Shown: positions 48,261 through 59,903 of the stretch, piece by piece
Position numbering within the stretch: the stretch's first letter is position 1
Layout of the letters: each line of letters starts with the position of its first letter
Assembly (NCBI GenBank): GCA_903813345.2
Contig: CAIIXF020000005.1
Location: forward strand, 6,603,375-6,667,374
From: Owenia fusiformis
Taxonomy: Eukaryota; Annelida; Polychaeta; Sabellida; Oweniidae
Reading direction: 5' to 3'
Length of the DNA: 64,000 nucleotides
The notes under the pieces: generated by a model
What the model was told of the DNA's origin: nothing
Database searches by the model: none
The model's input: only the letters and a program-made list of their open reading frames with translations
Translations under genes and position numbers: made by a program

Positions 48261-48969
48261 AGACGAGTAATAAAAATCGCAAAGAGGGGCTCACAGTAGT
48301 TAGTGAATATTTAACTAGAGCTCGGTGCTCCTAGCACATTAACCTGTTAAATATTGTAATAAATAAGTACAACTTTGTTATATTGTCATTGTATAGCTGT
48401 TTAACCTGAAATAAAAATGTTTAAAAAACTTAACCAAAATGTTTCACAATGTTGCCGAAACTAAGATTAATATCATGCCCCAATTCCACATCATCCGATG
48501 TGGGTCTGCCGGCGTGTAAGAGAGTGGGAACCATCAATGAACTGACATGACTGAACGAACATTCAAGGGATGCCATCGCCTACTTTGGTTAACGTCTTGG
48601 AGCAGGTCGTCTTGACAAGAAATTCCAAGATTTAAAAACGAGTTTAAAAACCAAAAGTTCATTTTGTGCAAAACTTTAATTGTAATTTACATTCATAAAT
48701 ATCGATGAAGACGATCATGTTCATCAATTTAGAACAGATTGTGGATCGTATTTCTGTTTACAAAAAATCGAGCGCTTATTTTTCAAAACTGAATTCAATC
48801 GGTTGAGCTCGCTCCATATTAACACAATGCACGTCATTCTTGGATGATATAAAACTGTATGAAATGTAAGAAAAAAACGAGAAACACGTTTAAATCTCAG
48901 CATACGGTAAAACTGTTAGTTACTACTGTAGGTTTCCTAGACATATCTGAATTCTACATATAACGTTAC

Positions 48970-49161
48970 TTAGCTTGTATTCGCGAATGCAACTAAGGGC
49001 TAGCGGCTATAGGATTATCCTACTATTTTATGGGTAATTCATTTAGATATGAATACTAGTACCTGCCATTATTCCATACATATTTAAACAAGTTGGTCAT
49101 AAAATAGTTGGTTAATCCGGTAGCCGCTAGCCGTTAGTTGCATTTGCTAATACAAGCTTAA
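48970..49161. mobile_element. 192-bp hairpin MITE
   Basis: ttagcttgtattcgcgaatg, gctagcggct and actattttat pair with ataaaatagt, agccgctagc and catttgctaatacaagctta. The loop is ~65 bp. A partial second copy lies at 43318-43461. Confidence 0.7.
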
Positions 49162-49611
49162 TTTCGTAACGGACAATTACATTGGAGCGGAACTGCAGTT
49201 TGGACCATAAATAAATGAGTAGTCGATTTTCTATCACCATTTCCAAACCATGGTGGTTTGCAAAGCCCATAGTTTCCAGTCTCGTACATGTCCCCTATAT
49301 TTTACATTTTCTATACTCTCATCCACAGATGTAGTAATGGCCTCTTGAAAATACTCTTCATGGGAAATCCTCACTTCAGCAAATCCATGACTCATTGATT
49401 TATGGTACAAACAATTTTAGTTTTTCCTTAATATAACTGTCAATACGCTCATCATGTTACCGGCACATCGGAAGAGCATTCAATTGACAGCCATCCATCT
49501 AATTTTTCAAGAAATCATTTGAAAGAAAAATATTCAAAGAAATCAACTTTCAAGCCTCCTTTTTAAATTGCAATTGTGTTTTCGTAAAAGAACATGTAAA
49601 TCTTCGGACTA

Positions 49612-50322
49612 CAAAGGATGGGTATCGATATGGAGAATTTGAACACACGTTTCTCTAAACCAGTCATGGAAAAAATCTAAAAATTCAACACATAGTCAAT
49701 TTAATGGTCATCTTTTGAATTGTAACAATATTATTTGAAAAAAAAAGCTTTCATCTATATTGTTTTAGAAAACACATTAAACACTTGTTTTGTTCTTGGT
49801 ATCATGTTTCCAGAGTGAAATGAAACATCTTTCCGAACCTCATTGGAACAAAGAGACATACACACAACATGTTTAGGTCTCTCAATATTATAATTGTACA
49901 AAGGAATTTCGTTGATTTTAAAAAAGTATCTTGTTAATGAAATAAAAGGGTTATCTTGATTTTTATCTATTTTTGGGGATTTTGTTTTAATTTTTTGAAT
50001 ACTTTTTTAAAATCAACCAAAAATTCCTTTGTATACATGTAACTATAGTATTGAGAGGTCTAAAAACATGTTGTATATGCTATTTTGTTCCAACAAGGTT
50101 CGGAAAGACATTTTATTTCATTCTCAAGAATTGGTAGAAAGGAGCAAAAAACAATTGCACTAAAAAATCAAAAAAATGTTAACAATGATAACAGTTATAT
50201 GAAATATTTCTAAATAATTTTCGCATTGAATTGTTGTCAATCAGTGAACATTACATAAAATACCGTGTTTTTACAGAATATTTTCAATGATTGGTTTAAG
50301 AGAAAATCGATACCACTCCTTT
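49612..50322. mobile_element. Long-TIR foldback element, copy B (711 bp)
   Basis: Starts caaaggatgggtatcgatat and ends in the complement (atcgataccactccttt). Arms meet near aaaagggttatcttgattttt. Same family as 36614-37468. Confidence 0.65.
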
Positions 50323-50464
50323 TAAAAATGAATCCATCGCTTCAAACAGAAATGTTGCTGATGTAGCAACGCAGAAAATATTGCAGAAAAATTGAATGTT
50401 TTATTAGGTAAGTATCCAGGTTAATAATAAGTGTTTCCTCACTCGTCATGGTTCGTTTCCCTAA

Positions 50465-50525
50465 CAACCATTACAAAGCCCCCCCCCCAAGTCCCAACAC
50501 AAAATCCTGGATCCGCGGCTGGTAC
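50465..50525. repeat. hAT-like end fragment
   Basis: A C-run followed by cctggatccgcggctgg, similar to hAT-type ends elsewhere in the window. No partner end identified. Confidence 0.3.
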
Positions 50526-50697
50526 CAACGGGTAGAACATTAATCTGATAAATCGTTTAAACACCGATTTAGTTTTATCAGAAAAGAACTCTTTAAAGTC
50601 CTTAAAAACGCTCAGATTGCACCAAATAATCATGTGTTCGAAAAAATTTCACGGGGGAGCATGCCCCCGAACCCTTATATTTTCCGGAAAACGCACC

Positions 50698-51593
50698 GAA
50701 CCGAAGTTCAATACTGGGGCATATTTCAAATTTTGACGTTCCATATTCTTACCATGTAAATATCGGGAAAGTTCGGAAAGCGAACATACTCATGTTATAT
50801 ATCAAAATCTTCGTATAGGTACCCTTTAAAACCTCATTTGTATATTTTACATGGATTTTTCCATTTTAGAGCATTTTAGAGCGTCCTTCGTTGGTCAAAA
50901 CGTTAGAAATATGCCGTCACGCGTAACATTTTAGGAGCGCGCTATTTTTCGAAATGATGTAGAATGATTATTTTTTCATCAATTTTGATGAGACAGGTAT
51001 GAATCACTTCCTGAGACAATGATCTTTATTATGACGTCATTAGTTTTAAGGTAACAATGGAATGTGACGCTGATTTTTCAACTTCAAACAAAATCCAAAG
51101 GCCGTCACGCTGGGTATTTTGACGACCCCTAGGAAAGCAAAATGCCATTTATTTTAGAATTAATTACTTTTAAAGGCTGAAATTAAAATTAGAAACAAGG
51201 TTTTGGCTAAAATTAATAAATCTGAAGAAAAAATATTAAATTTCCTTCAAATTTCTTAAATATCAAATGATATGTAGGGTACGAAAAATGTCCCATCTAG
51301 TATTTTTAGCTTAAAAATGCGTAAACTTGAAATCCAGCCATCACGTGCACGCATTAAAATTAAGAAATATATTAAAATAAAAACATTTTAGAAATAGGTT
51401 TTTAATATATTTTGATCGTGGAAAATTTCAAACATTTTCAAACATGATAACTTGTAAAACGATGCGAAAGAAAAAGGTACAAAAATGTCCCATGTAGCTT
51501 TTTGACGTCTTTTCATTGAGAATTCTACAGAAAAGCGCAATTGTTCATCACTCGTGACGTTACAAAGTATGCCCCAGTATTGAACTTCGGTTC
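50698..51593. mobile_element. ~896-bp TIR element, non-coding
   Basis: 26-bp TIRs gaaccgaagttcaatactgg + ggcata, near-perfect at both ends. Interior is AT-rich with repeated gtcacgc/gtgacgt words. Target duplication not clear (CACC-like on both sides). Confidence 0.6.
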
Positions 51594-52654
51594 ACCCCCT
51601 TTTCAAATATGATGTGACGCTCCTGAAACTGCACATGATCCTGTTGACATGTGTATTGTACAGTAATAAAATCCTTTTTAGAGTAAATGAACTTTTATAA
51701 AAGTTTTAATGTGAATTTAGCCCGACCTTTTTTAGAAGTTGTAAATCTTTGTAACTTGAATAAAGGCAAATAACTATAACCCTAGTAATAACATGCAAAT
51801 CAAAGTTGTATTGATAGAAAATTACTCAAAGAATCCGAATATGCCATAATACTAAGAAATGTACGTTGGTTAACAATACAGAATCTCTGAAAATCTCACT
51901 GAAAAAAGATTTCAATCAGATTTCAATGGTATTATATAAATCCATCTATTTAAACATTTTTAAAATAGCATTAAAAGTTGGTTTAAATGATTGAGAAATC
52001 TGAAATAAAATATACTTGAAATTATATCAATTTCATTTATTGTTAATTTATAGATGGCAGCAGTTAATGGTAGGGTATGTAGAACTTTGGAGTTCTACTC
52101 TTTTAGAACTTGTAATAGGAGTGCAATTTTTCTTTACTCTTAATATACTAGTATTCCATGCAACGTTGAGCTATTTATTTATTCATTCATTTAACAATGT
52201 TGTCTACAGCATCAAGCAAGAATTAAATTATTGACAGTCTGTTGGCTCTGTTAACTTTTCATCAATATTGTGCTTTTCTCAGTTGGGTCTTCATTCACTC
52301 CCCTTTTCCAATTAGAAAGAAAATTCACGTGACATATGTTGTTTTCTAATAAAACGCATTTTTGTTTTGTCATAGGCCCAACATCGGGGCCTATATCAAC
52401 GATTATTTTGAACTCTTGTGGCTTACTTAGTGAAAACTACATGTCATTTTGGCTTGAAGACAATGGATGGGGAGTGAATCAATTGCAATAGTGCTATAAA
52501 CTTGTCTGGATGATCATGGTCAAGATTATGATGTGAAATAAGCCATCGAATCCGTCACTTGTGCATAAGAGCTTGGCCCGGGGATCTTGAGCATCATTGT
52601 GTTTTCATGGCTATGATTGTATTCCGGGATTGTATTGTACTCAAATAACCTACA
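51594..52654. other. Non-coding stretch upstream of the candidate gene
   Basis: No element or exon recognised; AT-rich. Confidence 0.4.
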
Positions 52655-52729
52655 TTTATAAAGGTCGGGTCAGCTGACTATTTGCAGTTTTCTGATTGGC
52701 TAAGAGAGGCAACACCTTCATTGACGTCA
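52655..52729 (+). promoter_or_regulatory. Promoter-like cluster: TATA-like, inverted CCAAT, CRE
   Basis: tttataaagg (52655-52664), a gtcagctgac palindrome just downstream, gattggc (inverted CCAAT, 52694-52700) and tgacgtca (CRE, 52722-52729) lie within 86 bp upstream of the candidate start codon at 52741. The order (TATA-like site upstream of the CRE) is not classical, so TATA use is doubtful. Confidence 0.3.
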
Positions 52730-52740
52730 GAGACAAAATC

Positions 52741-53042
52741 ATGGCCACAAGAAAGATGTGGCGGTCGATTGCTTCAATTTTAGAGACAAAAACCCACTTA
52801 TTAGAAGGAAAATCAACATTTAGATTATGCGGGGAATGTCACAGACATATCAGCCATCAGGTAAGGTTCGAATTATTTTGATCCATCAAGGAATTCTTGA
52901 AATATTATCAGTAAAAAATGTTCATAAAAAACTGATAAATTTTATTTTTCAGTTCATTGACATTAACTGTAACTTATGCATTCTTATTTATCAGAATCTC
53001 TCTTTATTTAATGCTCTGTTCCAAGTAATGGTAGGCCAGTGA
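52741..53042 (+). CDS. Candidate small two-exon gene, unknown product (69 aa)
   Basis: ATG at 52741 in good context (aaaatcATGGCC). Exon 1 is 52741-52860 (40 codons, begins MATRKMWRSIASILETK, contains CGECHRH) and ends CAG|GTAAGG. A 92-bp intron ends in tttatttttcAG at 52952. The frame continues in phase 0 through 52953-53039 and stops at TGA 53040-53042. A further donor-like CAA|GTAATG near 53024 could mean more exons. Upstream lie a TATA-like tttataaagg (52655), an inverted CCAAT box (gattggc, 52694) and a full CRE (tgacgtca, 52722). The product starts basic, carries a Cys-x-x-Cys-His pair, and becomes hydrophobic in exon 2. I do not recognise the family. Both splice sites and the promoter-like motifs are seen; that it is a gene is inference. 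Confidence 0.3.
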
Positions 53043-53122
53043 ATCCCACAATGTGTACAGTATGCCTGTACAGGGTATACAGGCTGTATAGTAGTTCAGT
53101 AGTTCAAATTTCCATTTGAAAC

Positions 53123-54420
53123 CACAGGGGCTTGTCTCGAGGCGTCGGGCAAGCCCTCCGATGAGTCTACTGCTTATTAATAGTATTAAGGGTGGTCGGT
53201 TTTGATGCTACCTGAAATTTGTAGAAAATGATTGTTAGATATATGAAGTAAAAATATATGGAATCCTTTCAATAATCGACATGCTGATTCAAACAACACT
53301 ACAGAGTAAACTTACCTAAAATGGTAGCAATCCATCCACTAGTTGCTGAGATGTGTGAAGAACATGTAAGGAAGTGATTAAATTTAATTGAAAATGCAAA
53401 ACACGACAATTTTCACCCTCAAATTGTTAGCTCCAGAGTCGATTTCTTCCCAAAGACACGTCCACTGTTAAAAAATGGTAGTTCCTAGAGTTCTTTGTTT
53501 CCTTAGGTTCATTCCCGTATATTATTTTAAACGAAGGACAGCCTATAACGACTGCTATACGCAAAATAGATGCATGAAATTATGTTTCGAAACTGAAAGT
53601 TGAAAAATGGCCGAATATCCCGTGTTCTATGCGCATGCGCAAAAAAGAAAGTACTTCATTCCCACGATTCAGAACGATTCGAATTACTTTTCGGCGGTTG
53701 GATCGGTACCAAATGAAAGATTATTGCCAAGGAACGGAAAACATATTTCGAAGATGAGAGTTATTTGTTTTATCACTAAAGGAAAATATTCCCGCAATAT
53801 TAGGTGCATCATGGGAAGGGACTGGTGTGAAATAATGAACGCAAGTGACATCTATCTAGAAAAATATGTGGTCATTGCGCATGCGTTCATATAATATGAA
53901 CTAATCAAATTGCTGGATTGAACGCAACTGCGCATGGAACACATTTTCAGTTTCGAAACATAATTTCATGCATCTATTTTGCGTATAGCAGTCGTTATAG
54001 ACTGTCCTTCGTTAAAAATAATATACGGAAATGAACCTAAGTAAACAAAGAACTCTAGGAACTACCGATTTTTAACAGTGGACGTGTCTTGAGGAAGAAA
54101 TCGACTCTGGAGCTAACAATTTGAGGGTGAAAATTGTCGTGTTTTGCATTTTCAATTAAATTTAATCACTTCCTTACATGTTCTTCACACATCTCAGCAA
54201 CTAGTGGATGGATTGCTACCATTTTAGGTAAGTTTACTCTGTAGTGTTGTTTGAATCAGCATGTCGATTATTGAAAGGATTCCATATATTTTTACTTCAT
54301 ATATCTAACAATCATTTTCTACAAATTTCAGGTAGCATCAAAACCGACCACCCTTAATACTATTAATAAGCAGTAGACTCATCGGAGGGCTTGCCCGACG
54401 CCTCGAGACAAGCCCCTGTG
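53123..54420. mobile_element. 1298-bp foldback DNA transposon with 8-bp target duplication
   Basis: Near-identical arms of about 477 bp (53123-53598 and 53943-54420) start cacaggggcttgtctcgagg. Perfect direct repeats TTTGAAAC flank it at 53115-53122 and 54421-54428. The 8-bp duplication suits hAT or P-type elements; the TIR start does not decide between them. The ~345-bp centre has a 95-codon frame (53607-53894) without a recognisable transposase motif and a gcgcatgcgc palindrome (53631). Confidence 0.85.
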
Positions 54421-54441
54421 TTTGAAACAGTTGATTATCAG

Positions 54442-55491
54442 AGACCGTATCTGTTGCAAGACTAACGCCTGGCGTAACCTTCACCATGTTATTCAGTGTT
54501 TTTTAAGTAGCGCAAGGATCCTGCCATGACCGTGGTAATGTTATTGTGAAAGCCTGGTATAACCGCGACGATGCTGTATTATATTGCAATGCCTGCCATG
54601 ACCGTGATAATGTAATATAGTTCTACAAGGCTCGGTATGACCGTGACAATGTAATATAGTACTGCAAGGCGCTGGCATGACCGTGACAATGTAATATAGT
54701 ATTGCAAGTTCAGGTATGAGAGTGGTAATGTAGAAAGTTACGATTAGGACTGCTATAACTGTGACAATGTGTATTGCAAAGCCTGGCATGACCGTGGCAA
54801 TGTAATATAGTACTGCAAGGCCTGACATGGCCGTGACAATGTAATATAGTATTGCAAGGCTTGGTATGACCGCCGTGGCAATGTGATATAATATTCCAAG
54901 TTCGGGTATGAGAGTGGTAATATAGAAATTTATGATTTGCTATAAGTGACCTTGACAATGTGTTTTTGAAAACCTGACATGACCGTGACAATGTATTATG
55001 GGATCGCAAAGCCTGGTATGACCGTGACAATGTAATATAGTATTGCAAGGCCAGGTATGAGGGTGGTAATGTAGAAATTTAGGCTTAGTCCTACTATGAC
55101 CGTTATAATGTATTGCAATGAGTAGTAAATATGTATGACATAACGCCAGGAATATCCTTAACAATTTTATGTGATCGGCATTTCAACTAAACAGTTTAAT
55201 TCTATGATCATGGTGTTTAACTACCTTAATCATGTTAAAATCAAAATTACTACTATTCATTAATATTCACATTCGCTTATAAGCCACAATAAAGGCTACG
55301 GTCGCGCCAGGGTCATGACAGGCCTTGCAATATAATACAGCATTGTCACGGTTATACCAGCCTGTCACGGTTATACCAGGCTTACACAATAACACTACCA
55401 CGGTCATGGCAGGATCCTTGCGCTACTTAAAAACACTGATTAACATGGTGACGGTTGTGGCAGGCGTAAGTCTTGCAATAGATAGCATGTG
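54442..55491. mobile_element. 1050-bp Mutator-like element with 9-bp target duplication
   Basis: Direct repeats GATTATCAG flank it at 54433-54441 and 55492-55500. Inverted ends of ~100-110 bp share tgcaagact, cagtgtttt and taagtagcgcaaggatcctg. The interior is mostly a 39-bp array. Long TIRs plus a 9-bp duplication suggest a MULE; no transposase. Confidence 0.7.
54528..55110. repeat. 39-bp array inside the Mutator-like element
   Basis: About fifteen units of tgaccgtgacaatgtaatat + agtactgcaaggcctggca. Every four to five units a variant with gagagtggtaatg appears (54715, 54908, 55057), giving a higher-order period near 150-190 bp. The His/Thr/Leu-rich minus-strand frames here are repeat artefacts. 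Confidence 0.85.
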
Positions 55492-55561
55492 GATTATCAG
55501 TTCACTTCGAGACAGAGCCATGATGTTAGATTTTGAAACTTATGGCTCTCCAACTGAGAAA

Positions 55562-55895
55562 TGGACAGCTGAATAATAGTGACCTTTGAAACACGAATTA
55601 AGTCGATCCGTGGCTTACTTTTGTTCTCTAACTATGTCATACATCATTATCATCCTTCCGTGCAAGTATTGGAGCGCTGGAGTACTTCCTTTTCGATCAA
55701 GACTTGTAATTGAAAATGGGTCGAAAAAACATTCACTCGATGAACAATTTACAAGTCTTGATCGAAAAAGAAGTATTTCAGCGCTCCAATACTTGCACGG
55801 ATTGATGATACTGATGTAAGACATAGTTAGAGACCAAAAGTAAGCCGCGGATCTCATTATTCATGTTTTAAAGGTTACTATTATTCAGCTGTCCA
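55562..55895. repeat. 334-bp near-perfect hairpin
   Basis: Arms of ~150 bp (55562-55712, 55745-55895) start tggacagctgaataatagt and contain gtgcaagtattggagcgct. The loop is ~32 bp. No direct target duplication seen. Frames on both strands are mirror copies of each other. Confidence 0.85.
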
Positions 55896-56632
55896 AGTGC
55901 GCCGTGGGAAAGCTATCATATCAAAATCCACATAGCTTTCGCAGGAAGTAAATCAGTATGACTTCCACTTCATCTGAGCATTATCATCCTGGAGCCTCTG
56001 GACTGTTGGTGAATGCCCATGATGGTGTCACTGCTTCATGTAAAATGTAAAGCCTTAGCATTCCTGTGAGTTAGGTGCAGTCACATCCCCTCAAAAATCT
56101 CCTAGTAAATATTTTTTGTTTAGAGTACAATTATAACTTCGTAACTTTACGCAGCCCTGTTTGTAAACTTCTGGGATTTCAAGGAAAATTAAGCGACCAT
56201 AATGGACCTGAAATTACCACATCACTGATGTCATATGACCACTTCCAATAAAAAATTGTGAAACTGCACCTTTGCAGTGGCTTAGCCAGGATTTGACAGG
56301 AAGGGGTTTGAATATTTTAAGCAACAATTTTTTGGAGCTACCTCACGGTGAATTTGGGAAAAAATCCAAACTAGCTTGATCAAAAATAAATAGGAGGCAG
56401 AAATAATGAACAAAATTGTGAGTTCCAATGAGAGAAAGCAATTTTGAAAGTGACTCCTGACCAAAAAATAATGTTTGCATCCCGAAGTTTGCATGTTTGC
56501 TTCCTTGAATCAAACACTGCCAACTTTTATTACTTGGTTCTATTTCCAAAATGTAGCCATTTGTGTCCTATGATGGAAACATTGTTCTTCATATTCAATT
56601 AACACATTTTTTCGCCCAGTTTTTTATTATGT
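55896..56632. other. Non-coding stretch with a hAT-like left end
   Basis: cagtggcttagccaggattt at 56276 resembles a hAT-type terminus; no right end was found. A 30-codon frame at 55951-56040 has no other support. Confidence 0.35.
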
Positions 56633-58617
56633 CACCACCAAAAGTGGTGACATATTGTTATGGTCTCCGTTTTTTTTTGCGACAGCGGTTGGCGTCCGGC
56701 GGTTGGCGTCCGGCGGTTGGCGTCCGGCGTCTGTAACAATTTCTTACAACTTCCTATAACTTAACAAATACTGTTTAGACTGACTTCAGTTTTTTTCTAA
56801 ATCATCTACATGTTCTCAGAAGTTCAAATCTGACTTTAGATTTGACATTTGACCTTCAATGACCTTCTCAAGGTCAAAAAGGTCTTTTTTCAACTTGCTT
56901 CACATTGACTAAAAATTTTTTCAAAATCATCTACATGTTCTCAGAAATTCAAATCTGACTTTAGATTTGACATTTGACCTTCAAATCTGACTTTAGATTT
57001 GACATTTGACCTTCTCAAGGTCAAAAAAGGTCAAAAAGGTCTGTTTTCAACTTGCTTCAAATTGACTAAATTTTTTTTTCAAAATCATCTACGTGTTCTC
57101 AGAAATTCAAATCTGACTTAAGATTTGACTTAAGATTTGACATTTGGCCTTCAATGACCTTCTCGAGGTCAAAAAAGGTCAAAAAGGTCTGTTTTCAACT
57201 TGCTTCAAATTGACTAAAAATTTTTTTCAAAATCATCTACGTGTTCTCAGGAATTCAAACCTGACTTTAGATTTGACTTAAGATTTGACATTTGACCTTC
57301 ACTGACCTTCTCAAGGTCAAAAAAGGTCAAAAAGGTATGTTTTCAACTTGCTTCAAATTGACTAAATTTTTTTTTCAAAATTATCTACGTGTTCTCAGAA
57401 ATTCAAATCTGACTTAAGATTTGACTTAAGATTTGACATTTGACCTTCAATGACCTTCTCAAGGTCAAAAAAGGTCAAAAAGGTCTGTTTTCAACTTGCT
57501 TCAAATTGACTAAAATTTTTTTTCAAAATCATCTGCGTGTTCTCAGGAATTCAAATCTGACTTTAGATTTGACTTAAGATTTGACATTTGACCTTCAATG
57601 ACCTTCTCAAAGTCAAAAAAGGTCAAAAAGGTCTTTTTTCAACTTGCTTCAAATTGATTAAATTTTTTTTTCAAAATCATCTACATGTTCTCAGAAATTC
57701 AAATCTGACTTTAGATTTGACATTTGACCTTCAATGACCTCTCAATGTCAAAAAAGGTCAAAAAGGTATTTTTTCATCTTGCTTAAAATTGACTAATTTT
57801 TTTTTTCAAAATCATCTACATGTTCTCAGAAATTCAAATATGACTTTAGATTTGACTTGTGATTTTAAATTTGACCTTCAATGACCTTCTCAAGGTCAAA
57901 AAAGGTCAAAAAGGTCTTTTTTCAACTTGCTTCAAATTGACTAATTTTTTTTTTCAAAATCATCTACATGTTCTCAGAAATTCAAATCTGACTTTAGATT
58001 TGACATTTGACCTTTAATGACCTTCTCAAGGTCAAAAAAGGTCAAAAAGGTCTGTTTTCAACTTGCTTCAAATTGACTAATTTCTTTTTCAAAATCGTCT
58101 ACATCTTTTCAGAAGTTCAAATTTGACTTTACAAGTTCTCAGAAGTTCAAATCTGACTTTAGATTTGACCTTTGACCTTCAATGACCTTCTCAAGGTCAA
58201 AAAGGTCTTTTTTCAACTTGATTCAAATTGACTAATTTTTTTTCAAAATCATCTACATGTTCTCAGAAGTTCAAATCTGACTTTAGATTTGACATTTGAC
58301 TTTCAATGACCTTTTCAAGGTCAAAAAGGTCTTTTTTTAACTTGCTTCAAATTTACTTAATTTTTTTTCAAAATCATCTACATGTTCTCAGAAGTTCAAA
58401 TCTGACTTTACATTTGACCTTCAATGACCTTCTCAATGTCAAAAAAAGTCAAAGAGGTTTTTTTTCAACTTGCTTCAAATTGACGAATTTTTTTTTCAAA
58501 ATCATCTACATGTTCTAAGAAGTTCAAATCAAACCTTCTTAAGGTCAAAAGGTATTTTCCAACTTGCTTTAAATTGACCAAATTGGTTTAGGTGGTGACA
58601 TTTTGTCATGTTAATGC
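56633..58617. mobile_element. 'gtcaccacc' family, copy 5, expanded by an internal array
   Basis: Starts tgtcaccaccaaaagtggtg and ends ggtggtgacattttgtcatg like the four shorter copies, but is almost 2 kb long because of the internal tandem array at 56800-58580. Confidence 0.75.
56800..58580. repeat. 13-copy, 120-150-bp tandem array
   Basis: Units begin caaaatcatctacatgttct at about 56802, 56927, 57079, 57229, 57378, 57525, 57674, 57808, 57955, 58098, 58245, 58369 and 58497. Each holds attcaaatctgactttagat, gaccttcaatgaccttctca and the palindrome-like aaggtcaaaaaggtc. Length differs by extra gacttaagattt and ggtcaaaa sub-repeats. Confidence 0.9.
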
Positions 58618-58960
58618 CTTGTTGTAAATATTATATATTTTTATTGTGAGTGATTTTTATACTTGCTGTTCAGTCTAATTACAGCATTAAAAAGTAAGAA
58701 CATTTTTAGAATGAGTTTCCTAGCGTTCAAAACTTTGATGCAATAAATTTGGGATTATTTTGATGTTGTATCCCAATCAGACAGTTTCTACTCGGAATGT
58801 ATGCTTAATTTGTACAATTGAATTCCTTTTGATGGTATAAGATCAGTCATATTTTAGGCCTAAAATACAATGTGAAATCCTCTTGTCACCCATCTCGAAA
58901 TAGATCCTTTCTGTATTCTTAGTCTTTTTTACTCAAGATTAAGTATACATTTTACATATA

Positions 58961-59729
58961 CCGTATTCTCTGTAATTAGCGCCCAGGGCGGTTAGAAAAT
59001 TGAAAATACATCATTCAGACCATTATAATAAGCGCCCATGTATTAAAGAAATCAGAAATCCCGAGAAATTTCATGTATGGCAATTTTTCTTGCCAAGAAT
59101 GCCTTATTTTCAACTTATTTTTATAATAATAATAAGTATTGTTATTGGAGAGAATACGGTAAAGATCGCTTAGACAATATTGACAGTGATTGAAGACCAA
59201 TTTATTTCCGGCACGCCCACTTTGTCATTATCGCCGATTACCTTCAATATTTCCACTAGAGACTGTTGGATATCGATCTAAAGTTAAACCTTATTTTAAA
59301 TTTTGATGAGAGATCATCATTTTTCATGTTAAAGTCGTGTAAAAGTCGAGAAACGTCAAAAAGAAACCAGAAAGTTCACAACCTTGACATGCGCAGAACA
59401 TCTGCGCAGTAGCTTTCGGATATTACTGAATGCTGATAAAGAACAATTCCTTCATTCATTATAAACTATTCTGAGACAAAATTAGCATAGTATGGTGTGG
59501 GAAGCACCCATCAATAGATATTTATCGACAGGATGCATAGAATTATAAAACGCTTCGTGTTTACAGCAGTTTAGGGTGAGTACTCTATTATCGCCCGCTC
59601 ATGGATTTTCGGAAATATGATTTTTTCTGATAGATTCTTCAATTCTTGTCGATTCCTCAATGTTTCTTGAACTTTGTGAAGCGGGGTGGGCGCTTATTAG
59701 AGGGTGGGCGGTAATTACAGAGAATACGG
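58961..59729. mobile_element. TA-flanked TIR element(s) with 'ccgtattctctgtaattagc' ends
   Basis: Left ccgtattctctgtaattagc and right complement are flanked by TA (58959-58960, 59730-59731). A further inward-facing gagaatacgg at 59150-59160 suggests a smaller ~200-bp copy nested or fused at the left. Confidence 0.6.
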
Positions 59730-59795
59730 TACCTCAAATATCTTAGATATTCAAAAAAAACGATAATTTACTGAAAAACTTCAAAATAAACTCAA

Positions 59796-59903
59796 AATTT
59801 GGGGGGTTTCGCATAAATGCTGGAAAAGGTGGGTTCAAATTTTTTGAGGCAAGATTTGGGTTGGGTTCGCACAAACCCTCCGAACCCCCTCTCCCTACGG
59901 CCC
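59796..59903. repeat. hAT-like right-end fragment
   Basis: gaaccccctctccctacggccctg with preceding gggttcgcacaaaccctcc. Typical of short hAT-type ends in this window; left end lost. Confidence 0.35.

Noticed and set aside
53607-53894. 95-codon frame in the centre of the 53.1-kb foldback transposon, considered as a transposase remnant
   Set aside because: No DDE/D, BED-finger or THAP motif visible; length too short. Kept only as part of the element.
54541-55164. Minus-strand His/Thr/Leu-rich frames up to 112 codons
   Set aside because: They translate the 39-bp array in the Mutator-like element (39 is also divisible by three).
55951-56040. 30-codon frame MTSTSSEHYHPGASG... after the 334-bp hairpin, considered as a last exon
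   Set aside because: An in-frame stop lies three codons upstream of the ATG, the upstream acceptor is weak and no partner exon fits.
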